A stretch of DNA of 64,000 bases from Nonomuraea ceibae. Its GTDB lineage: Bacteria; Actinomycetota; Actinomycetes; Streptosporangiales; Streptosporangiaceae. The position numbers were made by a program, and so were the translations under genes. This document shows, in pieces, positions 57,703-64,000 of this stretch (the first letter of the stretch is position 1; every line of letters begins with the position of its first letter). Location of the stretch: NCBI RefSeq assembly GCF_019396325.1, contig NZ_JAHKRO010000022.1, positions 35,314 through 99,313 on the forward strand, written 5' to 3'. The notes beneath the pieces are model-generated. The model saw only the letters and a list, made by a program, of their open reading frames with translations, ran no database searches and was not told the DNA's origin.

Positions 57703-58880
57703 GCCGGCAGCCGGGCGGTGACGCGGAAGCCGAGACCGTCGGTGCGCGGCCCGGCCGTAGCGGAGCCGCCACAGGAGGCGGCGCGCTCGCGGACGCCGAT
57801 CAGCCCGTTGCCGCCCGAGGGCAGGGCCCGGCCCGAGCCCCGGCCGTCGTCGCTGATGTCGATCATCAGGGTGTCGTCCTCCCAGGTGAGCCGGATGTCC
57901 GCGCGGGTCGCGCCGGCGTGCTTGACGATGTTGGTGAGCGCTTCCTGCGTGATCCGGTACGCCGCGACCGCCGAGTCGGACCGGAGCGGGCGCGGCTCAC
58001 CGGTGGTCTCGAAGGCGACCTTCAGCCCCGTGCCCGCCACCTGGTCCGCCAGGCCGGGCAGCTCGTCGAGTGTGGGCTGGGGGGCGAGCGGCGCCTGCTC
58101 CTCCTTGAGCGCGCCGAGCATCCGCCTGAGCTGCACCATCGCGTCGCGGCCCGCCCCCGCGATCGCGTCGAACGCCGCCTCCGCGCGGTCCGGGTCGGTC
58201 CTGACCGCCACCGGGCCCGCCTCCGCCTGCACGACCATGAGGCTGACCGCGTGGGCGAGGATGTCGTGCATGTCGCGGGCGATCCGCGCCCGCTCGCGTT
58301 CGGCCGCGCGTTCGGCCTCCATCTCGCGCTCCCTTTCCAGCCTCGCGGCCCGTTCCTCCAGCGCCGCCGCGTGCGCGCGCGACGTGGCCGCCGCCCTGCC
58401 GATCGCGTACGCGGCCACGTACAGCACGGTGCTGCGCAGGGCCGTCTCCGACGAGCCGACCAGCGCGAACATGCCACCGGCCATGAGGCAGAGCGCGGTG
58501 ACGCGGACCCAGCGGGGCGAGCTCGTGGCCACGGTGTAGAGGGCGACCAGGGAGCCGTACCAGATCGGCTGGTCGGCCACGCTGTCGGCGAGGTCGTACA
58601 GCCCGCTCACGATCAGCGACGTCACCAGCACGGTCACCGGGAAGCGGCGGCGCCACAGCACCGGCAGCGACGAGCCGACCGCCACCGCGTAGCCCCACCA
58701 GGACCACGGCACCCCGAAGTAGCTGGTGCTCGACAGCAGCGGCCAGAGCTGGGCGAGCGTGATCGCGCCGGTGAGGGCCACGTCCAGCAGCGGCTGGGGG
58801 AGCGCCCGGTAGCGGCGGCGGAGCACGGTGACGAGCGGAGGTTCGGGCACGATGTCCCAGTTTCGCGCAAGATCAGGCAT
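57699..58880 (-). CDS. Membrane histidine kinase (HisKA_3 type)
   Basis: 393 residues from ATG 58880 (MPDLARNWDIV); GTG 58901 would add seven. Five or six hydrophobic segments occupy about 40-165, then a coiled region rich in EREREMEAERAAERERARI, the HisKA_3 box IARDMHDILAHAVSLMVVQAE and an ATPase domain with TQEALTNIVKHAG and DDGRGSG...GNGLIGVRER. Its 5' end overlaps the preceding membrane-protein gene by eight bases, showing that the three genes form one operon. Confidence 0.92.
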   Translation of the reverse strand: MPDLARNWDIVPEPPLVTVLRRRYRALPQPLLDVALTGAITLAQLWPLLSSTSYFGVPWSWWGYAVAVGSSLPVLWRRRFPVTVLVTSLIVSGLYDLADSVADQPIWYGSLVALYTVATSSPRWVRVTALCLMAGGMFALVGSSETALRSTVLYVAAYAIGRAAATSRAHAAALEERAARLEREREMEAERAAERERARIARDMHDILAHAVSLMVVQAEAGPVAVRTDPDRAEAAFDAIAGAGRDAMVQLRRMLGALKEEQAPLAPQPTLDELPGLADQVAGTGLKVAFETTGEPRPLRSDSAVAAYRITQEALTNIVKHAGATRADIRLTWEDDTLMIDISDDGRGSGRALPSGGNGLIGVRERAASCGGSATAGPRTDGLGFRVTARLPA

Positions 58881-59445
58881 GTGCGGGGACTCGCCGGTCA
58901 CCCACCGCCAGCGGCAGGAACGCGATCAGCGCGAGCAGCCCGCCCAGCGGGATCAGGTCCAGCGACACGAACGGCAGCAGCACCTGGACCAGCACCAGCG
59001 CCGGAACCCAGACCGGCACCTGGCGCCGGACCGCGAGCATGGCCACGAGCACGACCTGCGCGACGTAGAAGAGGACCGGCCCGGCCTGGTAGACCAGCAA
59101 CGACACCCCCGGCACCGCCTGCACCTGGTCGAACAGCGGCCCCATCGCCTCGTGGTCGGCCGCCATGAACCCCACGACGACGTCGATCGCGAACTGGACG
59201 AACGCCAGCCCGGCCCCGGCCGCTCCGGCGACGAGCACGGCGGTGGCGGCCCGGCTGCGCCCGAGCATCAGCCACATTTCCCGAAATATGTAGATAAAGA
59301 GCACCAGTGCGCCCATGAACGCCAGATGTCCGGCCGTCCAGGCCGGTCCCGGCCCTCGGCTGCCGTCGATCCCGTCGATGAGCCGCAGGATTCCGTAGCC
59401 CGTGGAGAGCAGTGGCGCGGCGAGGTAGGCGGGGCGGATCCGCAT
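58873..59445 (-). CDS. Polytopic membrane protein of unknown function (two-component operon)
   Basis: 190 residues from ATG 59445 with AGGAGA at ideal spacing. Six hydrophobic segments: YLAAPLLSTGYGILRL, AGHLAFMGALVLFIYIF, AATAVLVAGAAGAGLAFVQ, LLVYQAGPVLFYVAQVVLVAML, VPALVLVQVLLPFVSL and LGGLLALIAFLPLAV. No family is recognised. It overlaps the kinase gene, so it may sense or be controlled with the kinase. An AT-rich palindromic patch lies at 59274-59291 in this coding sequence. Confidence 0.7.
   Translation of the reverse strand: MRIRPAYLAAPLLSTGYGILRLIDGIDGSRGPGPAWTAGHLAFMGALVLFIYIFREMWLMLGRSRAATAVLVAGAAGAGLAFVQFAIDVVVGFMAADHEAMGPLFDQVQAVPGVSLLVYQAGPVLFYVAQVVLVAMLAVRRQVPVWVPALVLVQVLLPFVSLDLIPLGGLLALIAFLPLAVGDRRVPAHA
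59274..59291. repeat. AT-rich imperfect palindrome inside the membrane-protein gene
   Basis: ACATTTCCCGAAATATGT resembles the perfect palindrome at 54587-54603 (ACATTTC-N-GAAATGT core) and uses unusual codons (TTT, ATA, TTT). Similar cores, TTTCCG with flanking A/T, occur at 18884-18899, 28858-28872 and 51789-51800. Confidence 0.4.
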
Positions 59446-59604
59446 GATCTTCTCCTGGGGGAGGCGCTGGTTGACGTCCCCATCCTCGGATTTCCCGCCG
59501 CGAAAGGGATCGCCGCCCGGGGCGATCCTGGCTCTCACTCTCAAGAGCGAGGCGGCCTCACCGGCACGGCCGATCCGCCTCACCGGCACGGCCCGGCCGG
59601 GAGG
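59446..59604. repeat. 159-bp intergenic region with inverted and direct repeats
   Basis: GGATCGCC (59507-59514) and GGCGATCC (59521-59528) form a strong stem with a six-base loop. GCCTCACCGGCACGGCC is present twice, at 59555-59571 and 59577-59593 (22-bp period). The stem may terminate the hydrolase/DUF1905 transcript or act upstream of the two-component operon. The function of the direct repeat is unknown. Confidence 0.55.
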
Positions 59605-60051
59605 TCACGCCTCGCCGGCGGCCAGCTTGGTGATCGCGTCGGCGACGCGGCGCTGCCGGGTCTCGGCCTTCTTGGCGCCCTCGACCTGGAGGACCACCCG
59701 GCGCCGCCGGGAGTAGGACAGGCCGTCGAAGAACGCCTTCGCCTCCGGCGCCCGGTCGAGCGCCTCGGCCAGGTCGCCGGGGACCGCCACCTCGCGCGGC
59801 GCGGTGTCGAGCTCCAGCGTCACCTCGACCTCGTCGCCCGCCGCCACCCCGGCGCCCTGCCGGTGCTCGGCGCTGAGCGGCAGCAGGTAGCGCCCGCCCA
59901 TGACGGCGACCGTGCTGCGGTAGCTGTAGCCGTTGACCGTGACCGTCACGGCGGGCCGCCTGCCCGAGCCGAGCGCCTCCACGATGCCGGCGGGCACCTC
60001 GAACCCCGTCGCGGTCCTGCCCGCCAGCTCGACGGTGGTGCGGAAGCTCAT
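59605..60051 (-). CDS. DUF1905/YdeI-OmpD-associated protein
   Basis: 148 residues from ATG 60051, overlapping the hydrolase stop (ATGA). The first 90 residues are a DUF1905 small beta-barrel (FRTTVELAGRTATGFEVPAGIVEALGSGRRPAVTVTVNGYSYRSTVAVMGGRYLLPLSAEHRQGAGVAAGDEVEVTLELD) and the last 50 are the YdeI/OmpD-associated helical part (DLAEALDRAPEAKAFFDGLSYSRRRRVVLQVEGAKKAETRQRRV). Both are of unknown biochemical function. Coupled to the upstream hydrolase. Confidence 0.85.
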   Translation of the reverse strand: MSFRTTVELAGRTATGFEVPAGIVEALGSGRRPAVTVTVNGYSYRSTVAVMGGRYLLPLSAEHRQGAGVAAGDEVEVTLELDTAPREVAVPGDLAEALDRAPEAKAFFDGLSYSRRRRVVLQVEGAKKAETRQRRVADAITKLAAGEA

Positions 60052-60845
60052 GCGAAGAAGCCCTTCAGCACGGGGGCCAGCGCGCGCGCCTTGACCAGGT
60101 GCGTCTGGCCGTCGAGGGTGCGCGCGGCTGCGTCGGGCAGCACGCGGGCCAGGTCGGCGGCGCCGTTGCGGATCCAGGCCGGGCTCTTGCCGCCGTCGAT
60201 CACCAGCGCGGGCACCTTCACCGCGTCCCACTCGTGCTCGGGAAGCGGCTTGCCCTGCCCGAAGCGCGCCACGAACGCCGCGTCGTAGGCCAGCGTGTGG
60301 GCGATCGCCTTCATGCCGGACCAGCCGGGCATGAGCCGCATCATGGCCACCATGATGCCCGGCAGCCCGACGCCCGTGCGCATGAAGTAGCGGATGGCGT
60401 CGGCCGGGCGGCCGGCGGCGATGAAGCCGCGGATGCGCTCCTCGTAGTCGTGGGGCATGGGAGCGCGGGTGCCGTCGACCACGAACGGCGGCTCGTACAC
60501 GGCGACCTTGGTGACCGGGAGCCCGGCGGCGGTGGCGGCCAGGGCCAGCGCCGCGCCGGACGAGATCCCGTACAGGAAGACGGGCTCGCCGATCGCCTCG
60601 ATCAGCGCGGCGAGGTCGTCGATCTCGCGCTCGACCGCGAACGGCGCGGTGTCGCCGCTGCCGCCGCGCCCGCGCCGGTCGTAGGTGTAGACCGTGTGGC
60701 TGCCGGCGAGCTCGGCCGCCAGCGCGGGGTTGGGGCCGGAGGCGCGGTGGCACATCGCCCCGTCGACGAGGATGACCGCCGGCCCGTGGCCGACGCGGGT
60801 GTAGGCGATGGTGGTGCCGTCCTGGGAAGTGACCGTGTTCTCCAT
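60048..60845 (-). CDS. Alpha/beta-fold hydrolase
   Basis: 265 residues from ATG 60845. GPAVILVDGAMCHRASGPNPALAAELA contains the oxyanion turn, and the nucleophile elbow is GISSG (FLYGISSGAALALAA). The Asp in PALVIDGGKSPAWI and His in LDGQTHLVKARALAPVL complete a triad. The LVDGAMCHR and YDRRGRGGSGDT segments resemble soluble epoxide-hydrolase/haloperoxidase-like esterases. Substrate unknown. Divergent from the SnoaL-like gene at 60964, across a gap holding a palindrome. Confidence 0.87.
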   Translation of the reverse strand: MENTVTSQDGTTIAYTRVGHGPAVILVDGAMCHRASGPNPALAAELAGSHTVYTYDRRGRGGSGDTAPFAVEREIDDLAALIEAIGEPVFLYGISSGAALALAATAAGLPVTKVAVYEPPFVVDGTRAPMPHDYEERIRGFIAAGRPADAIRYFMRTGVGLPGIMVAMMRLMPGWSGMKAIAHTLAYDAAFVARFGQGKPLPEHEWDAVKVPALVIDGGKSPAWIRNGAADLARVLPDAAARTLDGQTHLVKARALAPVLKGFFA

Positions 60846-60862
60846 GCCCTGAGCGTCTCACC

Positions 60863-60878
60863 GACAAATAAAATTGTC
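60863..60878. promoter_or_regulatory. Palindrome between hydrolase and SnoaL-like genes
   Basis: GACAA-ATAAAA-TTGTC (60863-60878) is a perfect inverted repeat in an AT-rich island 18 bases upstream of the hydrolase start (minus strand). TTGTCA (60874-60879) could also be a -35 for the plus-strand gene, with a -10 near TAATGG. A regulator for both genes is likely but not encoded nearby. Confidence 0.45.
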
Positions 60879-60963
60879 AAGGCGCTTACCTGCGACGTAA
60901 TGGCGCCCCGGGCCGCGCCCCTGCCAGGCTTTCCAGGTCGTCCAAACGGGGAGGAAGCACCGC

Positions 60964-61383
60964 ATGTCCACACGTGACGTCGTCCAGGAGCTGCTGCGCA
61001 GGATCGGCGAGGGCGACCCCCGGCGCATCGCGGAGCTGTACGCCGACGACGCCGACTGGAAGCTCGACTGGCCGGAGGCCGAGCACGGCCGCGCCGCGAC
61101 CCCGTGGATCCGCCACCGCGTCACCCGCGCCGACGCCGAGGCGCACTACCGGGAGATCGCCGAGCACCACGTGCCCGAGGAGGTCGCCACGGTGGTCGAG
61201 CGGGTGCTCGTCGACGGGGAGCACGCGGTCGTGCTGGGGGAGATCCGCCAGACCGCCCGCCCGACCGGCCGCGCCTACCGGTCCAGGTTCGCGCTCCACC
61301 TCACGGTGGAGGACGGGCTGGTGACGCGGCACCACGTGTACGAGGACAGCCTGGCGGTGGCGCAGGCCTTCGACGGCGCCTGA
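60964..61383 (+). CDS. SnoaL-like/ketosteroid-isomerase-related protein
   Basis: 139 residues from ATG 60964. VVQELLRRIGEGDPRRIAELYADDADWKLDWPEAEHGRAATPWIRHRVTRADAEAHYREIAEHH is the SnoaL_2/NTF2-like helical half, followed by VERVLVDGEHAVVLGEIRQTARPTGRAYRSRFALHLTVEDGLVTRHHVYEDSLAVAQAF. The LDWP and RHHVYEDS segments are typical of this NTF2 group. Activity unknown. Divergent from the hydrolase gene. Confidence 0.87.
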   Translation: MSTRDVVQELLRRIGEGDPRRIAELYADDADWKLDWPEAEHGRAATPWIRHRVTRADAEAHYREIAEHHVPEEVATVVERVLVDGEHAVVLGEIRQTARPTGRAYRSRFALHLTVEDGLVTRHHVYEDSLAVAQAFDGA

Positions 61384-61401
61384 GCCGTACGATGGGCGGG
61401 T

Positions 61402-62685
61402 ATGAGGCGAGTCGTCGGCGCGGTGCTGCTGCTGGTGACGCTCGCCGCCTGCGCACTCCCGCCCGAGACCCGCAGCCCGCCTGCCACGTCCGGCCCGCCA
61501 GTGACCTCCGGTCCGCCTGCGACGCCCGGCCCGCCCACGACGTCCGGCTCGCCCACGACGTCCGGTCCCGCGACGCCCGGCCCGCCCACCACGTCCGGTC
61601 CGCCCGCGACCTCGTCCGGCCCGTCGGCGGGTGAGCCGGTTGACCGGGGCCGGCCCGGCGACCTTGACGGCGACGGCTATGCCGACCTGGTCTTCGCCTC
61701 GGGTGACCGCCTCGACGTCGTCCGCGGCTCCCGTACCGGCCTGGACCCCGCCACCCGCGTGTCCGTGCCCGCCGACCGGTTCCGGGTGTGGCTGATCAGC
61801 CAGAGCGTCCATGCCGACCTCGACGCCGACGGCTACGGCGACGTCGTGGTGCACGGCGGCCCGCCCGAAGGGGAGATGGCCCCGCACGTCCTCTGGGGCG
61901 GCCCGCAGGGCGTCGGCCTCGTCCCCGTGCGCGTGGGCAGGAAGAGCCTGCTGCATGCGGTGACCGGCGACTTCGACGGTGACGGCGTGGCCGACGTGGC
62001 GGCCCCGGCCTCGGGGCGCACGGCCCTGGTGCTGCTGTACGGCCCGTTCACGCGCGAGGGCGTCCCGGCCCGCGAGGAGACCCGGCCGTCCCCGTCAGGC
62101 GGGGAGTTCTGGCGCCTGGCCGCCGGGCCGATCGGCGCAGGGCGCCGTACCGGGCTGCTCGTGTACGAGGGCGACGACGGCGAGCAGGTCGCGAGCCGGC
62201 TCGTCCGGGGGCCGGGGGAGCCGGTCCGCAGGCTGAACGCGGGGATGGCGTCGGCGTTCGGCGACTTCGACGGCGACGGCCGGGAGGACGTCGCGGTCGG
62301 CGACGACGGCGGCCGCAACAACGAGCCCGGGTTCGAGACCGAGCCGCCGGGCGTGGACCGGACCCTGACCGTCTACTACGCGGGCGGCCGCGTCGAGAGC
62401 CTGCGCGGGGCCAAGGGCGGGGCGGTGGCGGGCGACTTCGACGGCGACGGCGACGACGACGTGGCCTTCGGCGGGTTCTGGCCCGACACGCCGTCGGGGC
62501 CGCGCCTGTTCCGGGGCGGTCCCGGGGGGTTGCGGGACGCGGGGCCGATCGGCGCGGGGCGCGGGCTGTCGCCGCTGACCGCCGGGGACTACGACGGTGA
62601 CGGGGACGACGAGCTGGTGCTGGCGTCGGAGAAGAGCGTCGCGGTGTCGGACGGGCGGGGGGCGATGAGGTCGTTCAGCAGGTGA
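61402..62685 (+). CDS. FG-GAP repeat lipoprotein with Pro/Thr/Ser/Gly linker
   Basis: 427 residues from ATG 61402. The signal peptide ends in LAAC (Cys18), so it is a lipoprotein. Residues about 27-75 are a repetitive Pro/Thr/Ser/Gly linker (TSGPP and TPGPP units) likely to span the cell wall. The remainder is a beta-propeller with at least five FG-GAP calcium loops: DLDGDGYADLVF, DLDADGYGDVVV, DFDGDGVADVAA, DFDGDGREDVAV, DFDGDGDDDVAF and DYDGDGDDELVL. These bind Ca2+ and often carbohydrate or protein ligands. TACGAT (61388-61393) eight bases upstream is a possible -10. Confidence 0.85.
   Translation: MRRVVGAVLLLVTLAACALPPETRSPPATSGPPVTSGPPATPGPPTTSGSPTTSGPATPGPPTTSGPPATSSGPSAGEPVDRGRPGDLDGDGYADLVFASGDRLDVVRGSRTGLDPATRVSVPADRFRVWLISQSVHADLDADGYGDVVVHGGPPEGEMAPHVLWGGPQGVGLVPVRVGRKSLLHAVTGDFDGDGVADVAAPASGRTALVLLYGPFTREGVPAREETRPSPSGGEFWRLAAGPIGAGRRTGLLVYEGDDGEQVASRLVRGPGEPVRRLNAGMASAFGDFDGDGREDVAVGDDGGRNNEPGFETEPPGVDRTLTVYYAGGRVESLRGAKGGAVAGDFDGDGDDDVAFGGFWPDTPSGPRLFRGGPGGLRDAGPIGAGRGLSPLTAGDYDGDGDDELVLASEKSVAVSDGRGAMRSFSR
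61480..61620 (+). repeat. Imperfect 15-bp-type repeats encoding the lipoprotein linker
   Basis: Successive CGTCCGGNCCGCC-like units encode TSGPP/TPGPP repeats in frame. Repeat number is likely to vary between strains, changing linker length without shifting the frame. Confidence 0.6.
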
Positions 62686-62760
62686 GCAACCTTTTTATGA
62701 CGATTTATCAATACGAAGCCGTGCATAATGCGTCCAGCTCCAGGAGAGGCAGGGACCAGC

Positions 62761-64000
62761 ATGGCTCGGAACGCCATCGTGGCAGCGCGGGCCGCGGCCG
62801 TCACCTTGGCGGTGCTGTCCCCGCTGCTCGAACTCGCGGCGCTGGCGATCTGGCAGTCGCTGCCGCCCGAGTGGACCCCGGCGCAGACCGCGACCCCGCA
62901 GTCGGCCGCCGCCCTGGCGTTCCCCGTGGTCGGCGCCGTCCTGATCTTCCACCGGCCCAAGCTCGGCATGGCGTGGGTCATGTGCCTGGGCGGGCTCGCC
63001 GGCGCGGCCAGTGACATCACCAACGCGCTGCTCTTCCACTACGCCGACCTCGGCCGCTACGAGGTGTCGAGCTGGCTGCGGATCGCGACGCTGATCCCGT
63101 GGGGGATCTGCGGGGCGACGCTCACCGCCGTGCTGCCGCTCTACTCGCCCGACGGCCGGCTGCTGTCGCCGCGCTGGCGCTGGGTCATCGTCCTCAGCGT
63201 GGCCGGGCTCAGCCTGAACATCCTGCGCGCCGTCGTGCGCCCCGACCCGTCCCTCGCCGACTACCCGTACCCGGTCGTCATCACCAACCCGCTGGCGGTG
63301 CCCGCGCTCGGCCCGTACCTGCAGGTGATGACCGTGGCCGGGTGGACGCTCATCTACACCTCGATGGCGCTGGCCGCGTGCTCGATGGCGTTGCGGATGC
63401 GGCGGGCCGACCCGGTCGGCAGGCGGCAGATCGGCTGGCCGATGTACGCCTTCGCGGGCTACATCGTGTTCCTGGTCGTGGGCGGGGCCGTGCCGGAGCT
63501 GATGTGGCTGTCGATCACCTGGGCGGCGCTGATCCCGGTCGCGATGGCGTTCGCGGTGATGCGTTACCGGTTGTACGGGATCGACACCGTGGTCAGCCGC
63601 ACGTTCGTGGCGGCCGGGCTGCTGGTCGTGGTGAGCGCCGTGTACTTCGGCGTGGGCGCCGTCTCCTCCGTGCTGGTCTCCGGGTACGACCAGATCGCCG
63701 GTCTGGCCTCGGCCCTGTTCGCGGGGGCGTTCTTCCAGCCGTTGCGGCGGTGGTTGCAGCGGCTGGTGGACCGGTTGCTGTACGGCAGGGTCGGTGACCC
63801 CGCGCTGCTGGCCGAGCGGCTGACCCAGGCCATCCGGCGCGGTGATCCCGCCGAGGCGCTCACGTCCGTCGTGGCGGTGCTGAAGGACGGGCTGGCGGTG
63901 GAGGGCGTGGCCGTCGAGGTCGCCGACGGCGAGCCCCGCTACGTCGAGAACGGCCGCGTCGGCGCAGCGCCGCGGCGGGTGCCGCTGGTCTGGCACGGTG
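62761..64000 (+). CDS. Multi-span membrane sensor protein, probable histidine kinase (3' partial)
   Basis: ATG at 62761 with GGAG-like sequence upstream; the frame remains open to the window end, giving 413 codons. About eight hydrophobic segments (for example VTLAVLSPLLELAALAIW, AALAFPVVGAVLIF, WVMCLGGLAGAA, WVIVLSVAGLSLNI, VAGWTLIYTSMALAACSMAL, MYAFAGYIVFLVVGGAV) are followed by FAVMRYRLYGIDTVVSRTFVAAGLLVVVSAVYFG and LRRWLQRLVDRLLYGRVGDPALLAERLTQAIRRGDPAEALTSVVAVL, which are typical of actinobacterial NarL-type sensor kinases before the GAF/HisKA_3 part. The kinase domain would lie beyond the window. Confidence 0.8.
   Translation, partial: MARNAIVAARAAAVTLAVLSPLLELAALAIWQSLPPEWTPAQTATPQSAAALAFPVVGAVLIFHRPKLGMAWVMCLGGLAGAASDITNALLFHYADLGRYEVSSWLRIATLIPWGICGATLTAVLPLYSPDGRLLSPRWRWVIVLSVAGLSLNILRAVVRPDPSLADYPYPVVITNPLAVPALGPYLQVMTVAGWTLIYTSMALAACSMALRMRRADPVGRRQIGWPMYAFAGYIVFLVVGGAVPELMWLSITWAALIPVAMAFAVMRYRLYGIDTVVSRTFVAAGLLVVVSAVYFGVGAVSSVLVSGYDQIAGLASALFAGAFFQPLRRWLQRLVDRLLYGRVGDPALLAERLTQAIRRGDPAEALTSVVAVLKDGLAVEGVAVEVADGEPRYVENGRVGAAPRRVPLVWHG

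Noticed and set aside
61480..61620. CRISPR or minisatellite of non-coding nature
   Set aside because: The repeats lie in frame within the lipoprotein gene and encode a Pro/Thr/Ser/Gly linker.

Overview
The window is very GC-rich and densely packed. It uses many GTG and occasional TTG starts, frequent ATGA/GTGA start-stop overlaps and several promoters placed 6-8 bases before a start codon (leaderless pattern). Together with actinobacterial marker families (DUF2530-NCS2-MarR, DUF3027, DUF3140, DUF2332, an extended cold-shock protein, an ECF42-type sigma factor with a DGPF/YCII partner) this points to a filamentous actinomycete chromosome. A Streptosporangiaceae/Nonomuraea-like or Streptomyces-like origin is my inference; no species can be named. 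I see no rRNA, tRNA, CRISPR array, transposase, phage gene or biosynthetic megasynthase. No gene-free stretch exceeds about 200 bases; the longest gaps are 28999-29199, 19230-19412, 59446-59604 and 40040-40174, and each is described below.

Layout. Bases 1-8.4 kb: HAD phosphatase (partial), cold-shock protein, MFS exporter, DUF3027 protein, a large HSP90/sacsin-like ATPase, then a DGPF protein with its ECF sigma factor. 8.4-19.2 kb: secreted TAP-type serine protease, DUF2530-NCS2 purine permease, MarR-MFS pair, RNA 2',3'-cyclic phosphodiesterase, a 27-codon membrane peptide, divergent aldo/keto reductase and MATE exporter, a secreted anchored protein and L-2-hydroxyglutarate oxidase. 19.4-25.8 kb: two OmpR-type regulators flanking one histidine kinase, followed by two overlapping dynamin-like GTPase genes. 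25.8-31.9 kb: threonine catabolism (tdh-kbl-lysR), a Gfo/Idh/MocA oxidoreductase and an NfeD-SPFH membrane pair. 32-37 kb: L,D-transpeptidase lipoprotein, then the homogentisate operon (iclR, hmgA, an uncharacterised 255-residue protein, fahA) in which the three catabolic genes are translationally coupled. 37-48.8 kb: secreted and transport proteins, a MerR-controlled monooxygenase, VOC protein, EF-hand miniprotein, LysR/AKR pair, TreS-like GH13 enzyme, and a TetR/SDR pair with three operator-like sites. 48.8-60.8 kb: cytochrome bd with an adjacent NarL-type two-component system, fatty-acid desaturase, FAD monooxygenase/TetR pair, a second NarL-type system and an alpha/beta hydrolase unit. 60.9-64 kb: SnoaL-like protein, FG-GAP lipoprotein, and the membrane part of a sensor protein running off the window.

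How genes work together. The clearest pathways are threonine to glycine plus acetyl-CoA (tdh, kbl), homogentisate ring cleavage (hmgA, fahA, with no recognisable maleylacetoacetate isomerase in the window) and quinol oxidation (cydAB). The rest is largely local regulator-target pairs (MarR-MFS, MerR-ABM monooxygenase, LysR-AKR, TetR-SDR, TetR-FAD monooxygenase, ECF-DGPF) and envelope functions.

Most interesting: the unknown enzyme-like protein coupled between hmgA and fahA; a sevenfold 15-bp array of TGACGTCA palindromes between convergent genes at 47.3 kb; operator-like palindromes at 15.2, 42.8, 48.0 and 36.3 kb; a response regulator with in-frame receiver deletions; and recurrent AT-rich palindromic patches inside GC-rich genes.
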